64,000 bases of DNA from an uncultured Eubacteriales bacterium. Its GTDB lineage: Bacteria > Bacillota > Clostridia > Christensenellales > Aristaeellaceae. Numbering within the stretch: the stretch's first letter is position 1; each line of letters starts with the position of its first letter. A program made the translations under genes and the position numbers. Under the pieces are notes generated by a model. That model did not search any database. It saw only the letters and a program-made list of their open reading frames with translations, and was not told the DNA's origin. Of this stretch, positions 31,646 through 39,836 are shown piece after piece. Where the stretch lies: positions 248,001-312,000 of the forward strand of contig UQNN01000001.1 in the NCBI GenBank assembly GCA_900542445.1, in the 5' to 3' direction.

Positions 31646-31710
31646 GATTTCAGCAAAGACAACATCTATATTTTCCGTCAGCATAATCAGCATAAAAGGA
31701 GACGAAAGCG

Positions 31711-32766
31711 ATGGCGATTTCAAAAAAGCCTTTCGGCGTCATGCCGGACGGTCGCGAAGTAACACAGTACACGCTGACTAACGCGCGCGGTGCATCCGTG
31801 AGCGTGATCAACTTTGGCGGCATCCTGACCAATGTCCGCGTGCCGGATCGAAACGGCGTTCTGGACGACGTGGTGCTCGGTTTTGACAATCTGGCAAGCT
31901 ATCTGGCCGAACATGGCAGCATGGGCGACACGGTTGGCCGTTATGGCAACCGAATCGCACAGGCGCGCTTTACGATTGACGGCGTAACCTATCAGCTTGA
32001 CGCCAACAACCATGGAAACCACCTGCACGGCGTGCTCGGCAAGCAGCTTTGGGATGCCGATCCGGTTGAAACCGCCGTCGGCGACCTGCTCCGTCTGCAC
32101 TACGTCAGCCTCGACGGCGAGGACAAGTTTCCCGGTACGCTGGATGTGACCGTGACTTACGGCTGGGATGACGCCTGCAATCTCTCCATTCGTTACGAGG
32201 CGACGACTGACAAGCCGACCCTCTGCAACATGACCAATCACAGTTATTTCAACCTTGCCGGATGCACCAGCGGCTCCATCCATGATCATGTGTTGACGGT
32301 TGAGGCGGATGCCGTCACATCGGTCGCCGACAATACGCTCATCCCTACCGGAGGCTATACGCCGGTCGCCGGAACGCCGTTTGATATGCGGCATGGGCTG
32401 CGTCTAGGCGACGGCCTTAACGCGACGCACAGCTGTCCGCAGATGACGTTTGCCGGCGGTTATGACCATAACTTCGTACTGCGCAAAGGCGAAGCGATGG
32501 GCCTTGCCGCGCGGCTGTATGATCCCAAGAGCGGCCGAGTGATGGAGACGCTGACCGATCAGCCCGGCGTGCAGGTTTACACGGCCTGTGGCACAGATAT
32601 TCCGGGCGGCAAGGGCGGCACGCATTACGGAAAATACTGCGCCGTCTGCCTGGAAACCCAGCATTTCCCCGATTCGCCGAATCACCCGCAGTTCATCGGC
32701 ACGACGGTTCTGCGTCCCGGCGAAAAATACGACACGACGACGATTTACGCGTTCCGCACGGAATGA
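31711..32766 (+). CDS. galM: Aldose 1-epimerase (mutarotase)
   Basis: This 351-residue enzyme interconverts alpha and beta anomers of galactose and glucose at the head of the Leloir pathway. Family landmarks are INFGGILTNVRVPDR, GRYGNRIAQARF, the histidine in NHLHGVLGKQLWD, the catalytic-region histidine in MTNHSYFNLAG, GYDHNFVL and the glutamate in CLETQHFPDSPN near the C-terminus. It has a GGAG ribosome site. No other galactose genes adjoin it; a NUDIX gene follows 34 bases later and may share the transcript. Confidence 0.93.
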   Translation: MAISKKPFGVMPDGREVTQYTLTNARGASVSVINFGGILTNVRVPDRNGVLDDVVLGFDNLASYLAEHGSMGDTVGRYGNRIAQARFTIDGVTYQLDANNHGNHLHGVLGKQLWDADPVETAVGDLLRLHYVSLDGEDKFPGTLDVTVTYGWDDACNLSIRYEATTDKPTLCNMTNHSYFNLAGCTSGSIHDHVLTVEADAVTSVADNTLIPTGGYTPVAGTPFDMRHGLRLGDGLNATHSCPQMTFAGGYDHNFVLRKGEAMGLAARLYDPKSGRVMETLTDQPGVQVYTACGTDIPGGKGGTHYGKYCAVCLETQHFPDSPNHPQFIGTTVLRPGEKYDTTTIYAFRTE

Positions 32767-32800
32767 TCCGCTCTGTTAAAAGCCGCCAAGGTGCAAATAC

Positions 32801-33277
32801 ATGGACATTTCTTTCAAGGTCGAAAATCAAAAATTCAATTACAGAGTGTGCGCCGTCATCCTCTCGGAGAATCAGATTCTGGCGATGCGTGACGAACGTT
32901 CTCCGTATTTTTACCTGCCCGGCGGAAGGGTAAAAATGGGCGAAACCGCCGAGCAGGCAGTGATACGGGAAGTCTGGGAAGAGCTTAGCGTAACGCCGAA
33001 AATCGACCGCCCGTTGTGGCTCAATCAGGCGTTTTTTACCGAGGATGTGGACGGCCTTCGCTATCACGAACTGTGCCTTTACTTTCTGATGGATATCTCT
33101 GACACGGATTTGGCCCAAAGAGGTCCTGTCTTTACGCTGACGGAAGGCACGCACACGCACACCTTTGAATGGCTGGCATTTGACAGATTGAAGGACGCCT
33201 ATTTTTATCCGATATTCCTGAAAAAAGAAATCTACAATCTGCCGAACGCTTTAACCGTTCGCGCCGAATTTGAGTGA
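32801..33277 (+). CDS. NUDIX hydrolase
   Basis: This 158-residue protein carries a full NUDIX box at about residues 41-63: GGRVKMGETAEQAVIREVWEEL, with the expected G-x5-E-x7-REVWEE pattern that binds Mg2+. The family hydrolyses nucleoside diphosphates linked to another group. The substrate cannot be told from sequence. The ribosome site AAGGTG lies before ATG 32801. It probably forms a two-gene transcript with galM and is followed by a strong terminator. Confidence 0.88.
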   Translation: MDISFKVENQKFNYRVCAVILSENQILAMRDERSPYFYLPGGRVKMGETAEQAVIREVWEELSVTPKIDRPLWLNQAFFTEDVDGLRYHELCLYFLMDISDTDLAQRGPVFTLTEGTHTHTFEWLAFDRLKDAYFYPIFLKKEIYNLPNALTVRAEFE

Positions 33278-33301
33278 CTGTTTTGCGCTCGTAAAACGTT
33301 C

Positions 33302-33348
33302 AAAAGACCGGCATGCAGGCCGATTCAGCCTGCAATGTCGGTCTTTTT
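33302..33348 (+). terminator. Intrinsic terminator after the NUDIX gene
   Basis: AAAAGACCG and CATGCAGGC pair with GCCTGCA and CGGTCTTTTT, with a small internal mismatch. It serves the rightward pair and, with its A tract, possibly the leftward methyltransferase gene as well. Confidence 0.85.
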
Positions 33349-33385
33349 CAATCGTCTTTTTTCTTGAGCGCCCGCATTTAGTGCG

Positions 33386-34108
33386 TCAATCCGCTTTTTT
33401 TCGCAGCATGATCTTGATGAAATTCAGATACTTCCCCGCGCCCGCTTCCATCGATTTACGGTCGCCGACGGCGTACCCGTTCTCCTGCCTCAGCCAGTCC
33501 GCCCAAACCTCGTCGTTGGATTCCATTTCACAGACTTCGACGACCTCGCAATTTCGGCTTTGGCTGACGATGTTCGCCCAATACGCCGTGTCGTGCATAT
33601 AATCCATCTGCTCCGCCGTCCACGAAAGCAGCAGTTCCGACGGCAGACGGTCGTGGCGGTCCCGCTTCATGCCGGGAATCGCGATATATATCCAGCCGCC
33701 CGGCTTCACAAACGGAAGAAGCTTTTCATCCAGATAGCGCGGATCTCTGCCGAAATAATTGTAGGAATCCGTGCTGACCACCGCGTCGAAAAAGTCCGGC
33801 TCAAAGGGCAGAGCCTCGGCATCCGCTTTCACGGGGATAATCTGCTCATCCGAAAGCCCCATCTGGCGGAAAAACGCGCGGTTTTCGTCCGGATCGCTCC
33901 ACAAATCCGCCGCATATACCGTAAAGCCGTATTCCTTCGCCAGGAAAACGGAGGTCAGCCCCTGCCCGCTGCCCAAATCGCAGACCGTGCCGTGCGCCGG
34001 AATGCGATGGTTTTGCAGCAATTCTTCCTCCAGCTTCACGGGATTGGGCCCCATGATTTTTCGGTTCAATTCCGGCGTATCATAGCGCGTGCTTTTGACA
34101 TATTTCAT
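33386..34108 (-). CDS. Class I SAM-dependent methyltransferase
   Basis: This 240-residue methyltransferase has motif I VCDLGSGQGLTSVFLA near residue 40, an acidic second motif VYAADLWSD, VKADAEALPF, and VSTDSYNYFG in place of motif IV. It resembles small-molecule methyltransferases of the UbiE/Methyltransf_11 type. The substrate is unknown. ATG 34108 overlaps the TGA of the TetR gene (ATGA), has GAGGGA upstream, and starts the conserved sequence. Coupling to a TetR regulator suggests inducible expression, perhaps to modify a toxic compound. Confidence 0.85.
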   Translation of the reverse strand: MKYVKSTRYDTPELNRKIMGPNPVKLEEELLQNHRIPAHGTVCDLGSGQGLTSVFLAKEYGFTVYAADLWSDPDENRAFFRQMGLSDEQIIPVKADAEALPFEPDFFDAVVSTDSYNYFGRDPRYLDEKLLPFVKPGGWIYIAIPGMKRDRHDRLPSELLLSWTAEQMDYMHDTAYWANIVSQSRNCEVVEVCEMESNDEVWADWLRQENGYAVGDRKSMEAGAGKYLNFIKIMLRKKAD

Positions 34109-34710
34109 GTTCGTCCCTCTTTTCTCACTCGATCCAGCCAATCGTCGTAAAACGCATCGACGGCTTGTAAAACCGCCTGTCGATCTGCCGCGCCGTCATA
34201 AACGCCGAGCAGCGCCAGCAGCGGCGCATAGCAGGCCACGGCCTCGTTTTCCGCGTTGGCAAAGCCCATTGCCGCCAACAAATCCCGCACATAGCCAAGC
34301 GGCCCGCCCGCCAAATACTGCTGATACAGCGCGGCCATCTGTTCGTTTCGATATTGCTCGATGGTCAGCATCCGGCGAAACGGCGCAGCAAACTCGTCCT
34401 GTGCCCAATAGCGAAACTGCGCCTTGGAAAAAGCGCACAACGCTTCAGGCGTTGCGATCTCATAGCTTTGCGGCATGTCCTGCACCGTGCCTTCCGGCAG
34501 TTCAAACGCCTGCGCGCGCTCGGCGTCCAGCTGTTCCATTTTTTGAAGAATACTTTCAAGAATCGCCTGTTTATTGGCATAATGACGATAAAGTGCTCCC
34601 TTTGTCAACCCCAGCTCACCCGCAATTTGGCTGACGGAAACCGCTTCATAACCCTCTTGGGCAAACAGGCGAAGCGAAACAAGCAAAATGTTTTCTCTGG
34701 TGTCCTTCAT
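34105..34710 (-). CDS. TetR-family transcriptional regulator
   Basis: This 201-residue regulator has the N-terminal TetR helix-turn-helix at residues 5-50: AQEGYEAVSVSQIAGELGLTKGALYRHYANKQAIL. The C-terminal ligand domain has no close match that I recognise. GAGAG lies before ATG 34710. Two palindromes overlap its promoter, so it very likely represses itself and the co-transcribed methyltransferase gene. Confidence 0.92.
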   Translation of the reverse strand: MKDTRENILLVSLRLFAQEGYEAVSVSQIAGELGLTKGALYRHYANKQAILESILQKMEQLDAERAQAFELPEGTVQDMPQSYEIATPEALCAFSKAQFRYWAQDEFAAPFRRMLTIEQYRNEQMAALYQQYLAGGPLGYVRDLLAAMGFANAENEAVACYAPLLALLGVYDGAADRQAVLQAVDAFYDDWLDRVRKEGRT

Positions 34711-34729
34711 GTATTTCTCTCCACAAAAA

Positions 34730-34779
34730 TAAACGATCGTTTACATCTGCATTATAGTAAACGATCGTTCACTTGTCAA
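34730..34779 (-). promoter_or_regulatory. TetR-gene promoter with two palindromic operators
   Basis: TTGACA (34774-34779) and TATAAT (34751-34756), 17 bases apart, make a consensus promoter on the minus strand. The palindrome TAAACGATCGTTTA lies at 34730-34743 downstream of the -10, and a second, GTAAACGATCGTTCAC, fills the spacer at 34757-34772. Both share the core AAACGATCGTT, as expected for a repressor dimer site. Confidence 0.88.
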
Positions 34780-34791
34780 GTCTTTTTTGAA

Positions 34792-35229
34792 TTATGCACC
34801 CTGTTCTTCCTTTTTGAGCGCTTCATCGAGCGTGTGCCAGCCAAGCACGGCGCATTTCACGCGAGCGGGCATATGCGCCACGTCGCGCAGCGCGGAGGCT
34901 TCCTCCAGATCGTCGATTTCCTCGTCCGTCGCTTCGCCTTTGATCATCCGCAGGAACAGGTCGCCAAGCCTGCGCGCTTCATCTTCCTTGCGGCCGATAA
35001 TCATGCCGAGCATGATATCCGCAGAAGCCTGTGAAATCGCGCAGCCGTCGCCGACAAACGCGCCATCCTCAATCACGCCGTCCTTCACCTTGAGCTTGAG
35101 CCAGATGTGGTCGCCGCAGCTGGGGTTCACACCCTCCATCGTGATGTTCGCGTCGGGCAGGTCATGCTTGAATTCCGGGCGCAGATTATGCTCCGTCAAA
35201 ATTTCGTTGTAAAAGCTTCTACGCTCCAT
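34792..35229 (-). CDS. sufU: SufU, Fe-S cluster assembly sulfur-transfer protein
   Basis: This 145-residue protein has the three ligand cysteines of SufU in place: NPSCGDHIWL (Cys38), GDGCAISQASADIM, and RVKCAVLGWHTL near the end. SufU is a zinc protein that takes sulfur from SufS. It is the last gene of the suf operon and overlaps sufS by 11 bases. The gene order sufCBDSU matches Firmicutes rather than Proteobacteria. Confidence 0.93.
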   Translation of the reverse strand: MERRSFYNEILTEHNLRPEFKHDLPDANITMEGVNPSCGDHIWLKLKVKDGVIEDGAFVGDGCAISQASADIMLGMIIGRKEDEARRLGDLFLRMIKGEATDEEIDDLEEASALRDVAHMPARVKCAVLGWHTLDEALKKEEQGA

Positions 35230-36442
35230 AGCCCATTTTCCTCCTCACGTCGGCAATCGACGCGACCAGCGCGTCCGCTTCCTCCGGCGTATTGTAAAAC
35301 ATAAAGCTCGCGCGCGTCGTCGCGGGCAGACCGAGATGCATGATAAGCGGCTGTGCGCAGTGATGACCCGCTCGCACCGCTATGCCGTCCGCCGCCAGAA
35401 TCTCGCTCACATCGTGCGGATGCACGCCGTCAATGACAAAGGAGACAATGCCCGTGTGGTTTTCGGGGTCGTCGCTTCCCAGCACGCGGACATGCTCCAC
35501 GCCCTTCAATCCATCCATCACGCGGCGGACGAGCAGGTTCTCCTGCTTCTGCATCGCGTCAAAACCGATTTTCTGAATATACTCGATGGCCGCCGCCAGG
35601 CCGACTGCGCCTGCCGCGTTCACCGTGCCTGCCTCAAACTTGTGCGGCAGTTCGGCAAACACCGCGCCTTCGCGCGTGACGGATTCAATCATCTCGCCGC
35701 CGGTCAGAAAAGGCGGCATCTTATCCAGCAGTTCTTCCCTGCCATAGAGCACGCCGATGCCCATCGGCCCCATCAGCTTATGGCCGGAGAACGCAACAAA
35801 ATCCGCGTCCAGCGCCTGCACATCCAGCGGCATGTGGGGCGCGCTCTGCGCCGCATCCAGCACGGCGGCAGCGCCGACGGCGTGCGCCCGGTCGATGATC
35901 TTTTTCACCGGATTGACGCAGCCAAGCACGTTGGAAACATGGCCGATGGCGACCAGCTTCGTCTTTTTGCCGATGGTCTGCTCAATCGTTTCGTCGGTCA
36001 GCGTACCGTCCGGTTCACAATCCATGTATCGGAGCGTCGCGCCTGTCTGGCTGGCGACCATCTGCCACGGAAGCATGTTGCTGTGGTGCTCCATGATGGA
36101 AACGACGATTTCGTCGCCTGCCTTCACGTGATGCAGCGCATAGCTGTAAGCCACAAGGTTCAGGCCCTCGGTCGTGTTTCGTGTGAAAATCACACAGCGC
36201 TCACTCGGCGCATGGATGAAGCGCTGTACCGTCTTGCGCGCATCCTCATACATCTGCGTCGCCTTGAGGCTCAGCGGATAAAAGCCGCGAAGCGGGTTCG
36301 CATTCGCCTGCTCGTAAAACGCCTTGACCGCTTCAATCACGCAGGCCGGGCGCTGGGCCGTCGCCGCATTATCCAGATACATGACCGGATCGTTTTGCAG
36401 CAGCGGAAAATCTTTGCGCCACGGGTTAATCGTCTTGTCCAT
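35219..36442 (-). CDS. sufS: SufS, cysteine desulfurase
   Basis: This 407-residue PLP enzyme releases sulfur from cysteine for Fe-S clusters. It has YLDNAATAQRP at the start, MEHHSNMLPW, the PLP lysine in FSGHKLMGPMGIG near residue 225, and the catalytic cysteine in RAGHHCAQPL near residue 363. Length and motif order are standard for group II desulfurases. It overlaps sufD upstream by 17 bases and sufU downstream by 11 bases, so the operon is tightly coupled. Confidence 0.94.
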   Translation of the reverse strand: MDKTINPWRKDFPLLQNDPVMYLDNAATAQRPACVIEAVKAFYEQANANPLRGFYPLSLKATQMYEDARKTVQRFIHAPSERCVIFTRNTTEGLNLVAYSYALHHVKAGDEIVVSIMEHHSNMLPWQMVASQTGATLRYMDCEPDGTLTDETIEQTIGKKTKLVAIGHVSNVLGCVNPVKKIIDRAHAVGAAAVLDAAQSAPHMPLDVQALDADFVAFSGHKLMGPMGIGVLYGREELLDKMPPFLTGGEMIESVTREGAVFAELPHKFEAGTVNAAGAVGLAAAIEYIQKIGFDAMQKQENLLVRRVMDGLKGVEHVRVLGSDDPENHTGIVSFVIDGVHPHDVSEILAADGIAVRAGHHCAQPLIMHLGLPATTRASFMFYNTPEEADALVASIADVRRKMGYGA

Positions 36443-37478
36443 CGTTCATCACCGTCTTCAGCAGGTTCTCGGTTTCCTCGCGGGACTGCGCATCCGGAAT
36501 GCGGCGGCAGATCCGCTCCAGCTTGGCGCGCGTCATGACGCGCTCGGCCGTCTTTTCATCCATGCCGCGGGAGGCAAAATAAAACAGCGTGTCGTCGTCC
36601 AGCGCGCCGATGGTCGCGCCGTGGTTGCCCTCGACGTTTTCCTCCGCGCAGAGAATCAACGGAATGGTCTTGTTCACCACGTCGTCGCCCAACAGCAGCA
36701 CCTGTTCGCTTTCCTGTCCCTTCGATCCGGAAGAGCCGTTCTTGAAATCGATCGTGCCGCGGAAAATCTTCTCCGCGCGGTCGTTCAGGCTGCCGTCGGC
36801 CTCAATGACACAGTTCGTCTTCCTGCCGATATGATTGACAATCAGGTTGATATCCACCTTCTGGTCTTTCGCCGCCAGATAGCCCATCGCACTTTCAAAC
36901 TTCGAGCCGTCGCCGACCAGATCGACGCGCGCGCCGTCCACCGCGATGTGCTCGCCGACAATCAGCTGCACCAGCTCGATCGAAGCGTTTTCTTCGCACA
37001 GGCCGCCCACATCGTTGATCAGCGTATGCCCTTCACCCTCGAAGAGCAGCTGCACCAGGCAGATTTTCGCGTTCTTTTTCGCGTAAAGCTTGGTTTGCAG
37101 CGCCGTCGCGCCGTCGCCTGTCGGCACAATCTGTTCGACGACCGTCACGCTCTGCCCCTCATCGGCCTGCACGTGTACAACGCCGCCGGACTGGCGCGCG
37201 TCCTCGCCTGCGGCCACACGCAGACGAATCGTCTCACTCTGCGCGCCCGCAATCGTGGTCACGGGCAGACCTGCCATCGCGCTTTCCAGCTGCTCGCCCG
37301 CGCCGGTGCGAATCGCGGCGAATTTCGCTTCATCCGCCTGTCCGGCCTGCACGTTTTCGGCCAGCGTCACGCAAGGTCTGGTTTCGTCCTGCCAGCGGAT
37401 ATGCGTTTCGTTGAGTTTCAGCCAATACCACGTCTTGCTCGGCAGGCGGTTGATGGTCATGAATTGATTCTCGCTCAT
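36426..37478 (-). CDS. sufD: SufD, Fe-S cluster scaffold subunit
   Basis: This 350-residue protein belongs to the SufB/SufD family and forms the scaffold complex with SufB and SufC. The C-terminal beta-helix part has HIGRKTNC, SLNDRAEKIFRG, SKGQESEQVLLL and HGATIGALDDDTLFYFASRGM, with the conserved histidine of that region. It is shorter than SufB and lacks the SufB-specific Cys block. It follows sufB by 14 bases. Confidence 0.9.
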   Translation of the reverse strand: MSENQFMTINRLPSKTWYWLKLNETHIRWQDETRPCVTLAENVQAGQADEAKFAAIRTGAGEQLESAMAGLPVTTIAGAQSETIRLRVAAGEDARQSGGVVHVQADEGQSVTVVEQIVPTGDGATALQTKLYAKKNAKICLVQLLFEGEGHTLINDVGGLCEENASIELVQLIVGEHIAVDGARVDLVGDGSKFESAMGYLAAKDQKVDINLIVNHIGRKTNCVIEADGSLNDRAEKIFRGTIDFKNGSSGSKGQESEQVLLLGDDVVNKTIPLILCAEENVEGNHGATIGALDDDTLFYFASRGMDEKTAERVMTRAKLERICRRIPDAQSREETENLLKTVMNDGQDD

Positions 37479-37492
37479 CTTCTGTCCCCTCC

Positions 37493-38902
37493 TCAGCCGA
37501 TGCTGCCCTTCATCTCAAGGCGAATCAGGTTGTTCATTTCGACAGCGTATTCAAGCGGCAGTTCCTTGGATACATTGTCCGCAAAGCCGCTGACGATATA
37601 CGCGCGCGCGTCCTCTTCGCTCATGCCGCGGCTCATCAGGTAGAACACGGCTTCGTCGCTGATGGAACCGATCTGCGCCTCGTGGCCGACGTTCGCGTCC
37701 TTCGTTCGGATATCCATCGCCGGAATGGTGTCCGACCGGGAGATGGAATCGAGCATCAGGGACTGACAGGAGACGGAGGATTTGGCGTTCTTCGCGTTTT
37801 TGCCCACCACTACGCTGGAGCGGAACGTGCTGATGCCGCCGTCCTTGGAAATGGAGCGCGTGTTGATATAGGAACTGGTATCCGGCGCGTTGTGAACGAC
37901 CTTCGCGCCGGTATCGAGGTTCTGACCCTTGCCTGCAAAGGTGATACCCGTAAACTCCATGCGGGAGCCGCGTCCATTCAAAATGCTCATCGGATACAGA
38001 TACGAAACATGCGAACCAAACGAGCCGGAAACCCACTCGATCACGCCGCCCTCATCGACGACGGCGCGCTTGGTATTGAGGTTATACATGTTCTTCGACC
38101 AGTTTTCGATGGTCGAATAGCGCAGACGCGCGTTTTTGCCGACAAACAGTTCCACGCAGCCCGCGTGCAGGTTCGCTACGTTGTATTTCGGGGCGGAGCA
38201 GCCTTCGATGAAGTGCAGATCCGCGCCCTCGTCCACGATGATCAGCGTGTGCTCAAACTGGCCCGCGCCTGGCGCATTCAGGCGGAAATAGCTTTGCAGC
38301 GGGATTTCCACCTTCACGCCCTTGGGCACATACACAAACGAGCCGCCCGACCAAACCGCGCCGTGCAGCGCGGCAAACTTGTGATCCGTAGGCTTGACCA
38401 GCTTCATGAAGTGTTTTTTCACCATGTCGGCATATGGGCCGGTCAGCGCGCTTTCCATGTCGGTGTAAACGACGCCCTGTGCGGCGACTTCCTCGCGCAC
38501 ATTGTGATAGACCAGTTCGGAGTCATACTGCGCGCCCACGCCCGCCAGCGATTTGCGTTCCGCCTGCGGAATGCCCAGCCGCTCAAACGTGTTTTTGATA
38601 TCCTCCGGCACGTCGCTCCACTTGGCCTTCATACCCGTATTCGGGCGGACATAGGTGACGATGTTATCCATATTCAGCCCTTCGATGGAAGGGCCCCAGT
38701 CCGGCACGCGCATGTTCTGATAGATTTGCAGCGATTGCAGGCGGAAAAGCTGCATCCACGCGGGATCGTGCTTTTCTCTGGAAATCTGCTCGACGATGGC
38801 CGGAGTCAGGCCCGCGCTGAGCTTGAACGCGTCTTTCTCATCGTCTTTGAAATCGTAGATGCTGCGGTCAACATCCTCGACATAGGTTTTTTCTTCGTTC
38901 AT
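37493..38902 (-). CDS. sufB: SufB, Fe-S cluster scaffold subunit
   Basis: This 469-residue scaffold protein has the hallmarks of SufB: VHNAPDTSSYINTRSISKDGG, SSVSCQSLMLDSISRSDTIP and GHEAQIGSISDEAVFYLMSRGM. ATG 38902 is chosen: GAAAAGGGGA lies upstream and the family sequence MNEEKTYVEDV starts there. A frame extension of 20 codons overlaps the sufC end and has no support. With SufC and SufD it forms the ATP-driven assembly complex. Confidence 0.94.
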   Translation of the reverse strand: MNEEKTYVEDVDRSIYDFKDDEKDAFKLSAGLTPAIVEQISREKHDPAWMQLFRLQSLQIYQNMRVPDWGPSIEGLNMDNIVTYVRPNTGMKAKWSDVPEDIKNTFERLGIPQAERKSLAGVGAQYDSELVYHNVREEVAAQGVVYTDMESALTGPYADMVKKHFMKLVKPTDHKFAALHGAVWSGGSFVYVPKGVKVEIPLQSYFRLNAPGAGQFEHTLIIVDEGADLHFIEGCSAPKYNVANLHAGCVELFVGKNARLRYSTIENWSKNMYNLNTKRAVVDEGGVIEWVSGSFGSHVSYLYPMSILNGRGSRMEFTGITFAGKGQNLDTGAKVVHNAPDTSSYINTRSISKDGGISTFRSSVVVGKNAKNAKSSVSCQSLMLDSISRSDTIPAMDIRTKDANVGHEAQIGSISDEAVFYLMSRGMSEEDARAYIVSGFADNVSKELPLEYAVEMNNLIRLEMKGSIG

Positions 38903-38918
38903 GGGTGTTCCCCTTTTC

Positions 38919-39665
38919 TCAACGCTGCTCGTACTCGGCAAAGCCGCTCTCGTTGATTTCATCGACCAGCGAAGCGCCGCCGTTCTTGATGATGCTGCCT
39001 TCCACCATCACGTGGGTCGCGTCCACATGCAGCGATTCGAGAATCTTGGTGCTGTGAGTGATGATCAGCAGGCTGCCCTTGCAGTCTTCCTGATACTTGC
39101 GGATACCGGCGGACACGGTGCGCACTGCGTCCACATCCAGACCGCTGTCCGTCTCATCGAGGATGGCCAGCGCAGGCTTAAGCATCAGCAGCTGAAGGAT
39201 TTCCGCCTTCTTCTTCTCGCCGCCGGAAAAGCCGACGTTCAGATCGCGCTCAGCGTAGGACGGGTCCATATCCAGCAGCTCCATCGCGCGCTCAAGCTCC
39301 TTTTTGAAGCTCCACAGGCGCAGGCGGCTGCCGGTTTGCAGCTCGACCGCGTTGCGGATAAACGCGCCCAGCGTCACGCCCGGCACTTCGAGCGGCGCCT
39401 GGAAGGACAGAAACATGCCCAGCTTGGCGCGCTCGTTGGCGGCCATATGCGTGATGTCTTTCCCTTTGAACATGATCTGGCCTTCCGTCACATGATAACG
39501 CGGGCTGCCCATCAGCGTGTAGCCCAGCGTGGATTTACCCGTTCCATTCGGCCCCATGAGCACATGGGTTTCGCCCGTGCCGATTTCCAGATTGACGTGA
39601 TCCAGAATCGGCTTATCTTCAACGCTCACGCTCAAGCCCTTGACGGCCAGAAGCTCTTTTTCCAT
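38919..39665 (-). CDS. sufC: SufC, Fe-S assembly ATPase
   Basis: This is a 248-residue ABC-type ATPase, soluble and not part of a transporter. It carries Walker A MGPNGTGKST, Q-loop FLSFQAPLEVPGV, signature FSGGEKKKAEILQ, Walker B LAILDETDSGLD and H-loop ITHS. It is the first gene of the suf operon. The ATG is preceded by AAAGGGG at somewhat long spacing. Confidence 0.95.
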   Translation of the reverse strand: MEKELLAVKGLSVSVEDKPILDHVNLEIGTGETHVLMGPNGTGKSTLGYTLMGSPRYHVTEGQIMFKGKDITHMAANERAKLGMFLSFQAPLEVPGVTLGAFIRNAVELQTGSRLRLWSFKKELERAMELLDMDPSYAERDLNVGFSGGEKKKAEILQLLMLKPALAILDETDSGLDVDAVRTVSAGIRKYQEDCKGSLLIITHSTKILESLHVDATHVMVEGSIIKNGGASLVDEINESGFAEYEQR

Positions 39666-39788
39666 TGCATTGACACCCCTTTAAATCAAATCGGCTGAAA
39701 CCCCGCAATTCCCAGCGGGATATTAGGATATAATGACGGATTAAGAGGGCGGACGGACAATCTGCCCCTGCCCCTACCGGACAGCCGC

Positions 39789-39817
39789 ATTATACGCCTA
39801 TCCGCTTTTTCTGTCAA
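39789..39817 (-). promoter_or_regulatory. Consensus promoter of the suf operon
   Basis: TTGACA (39812-39817) and TATAAT (39789-39794) with 17 bases between lie on the minus strand. About 115 bases of leader precede sufC. I see no clear binding site for an iron-sulfur regulator in it. Confidence 0.88.
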
Positions 39818-39836
39818 GACTTGATTTTTCGGGCAG

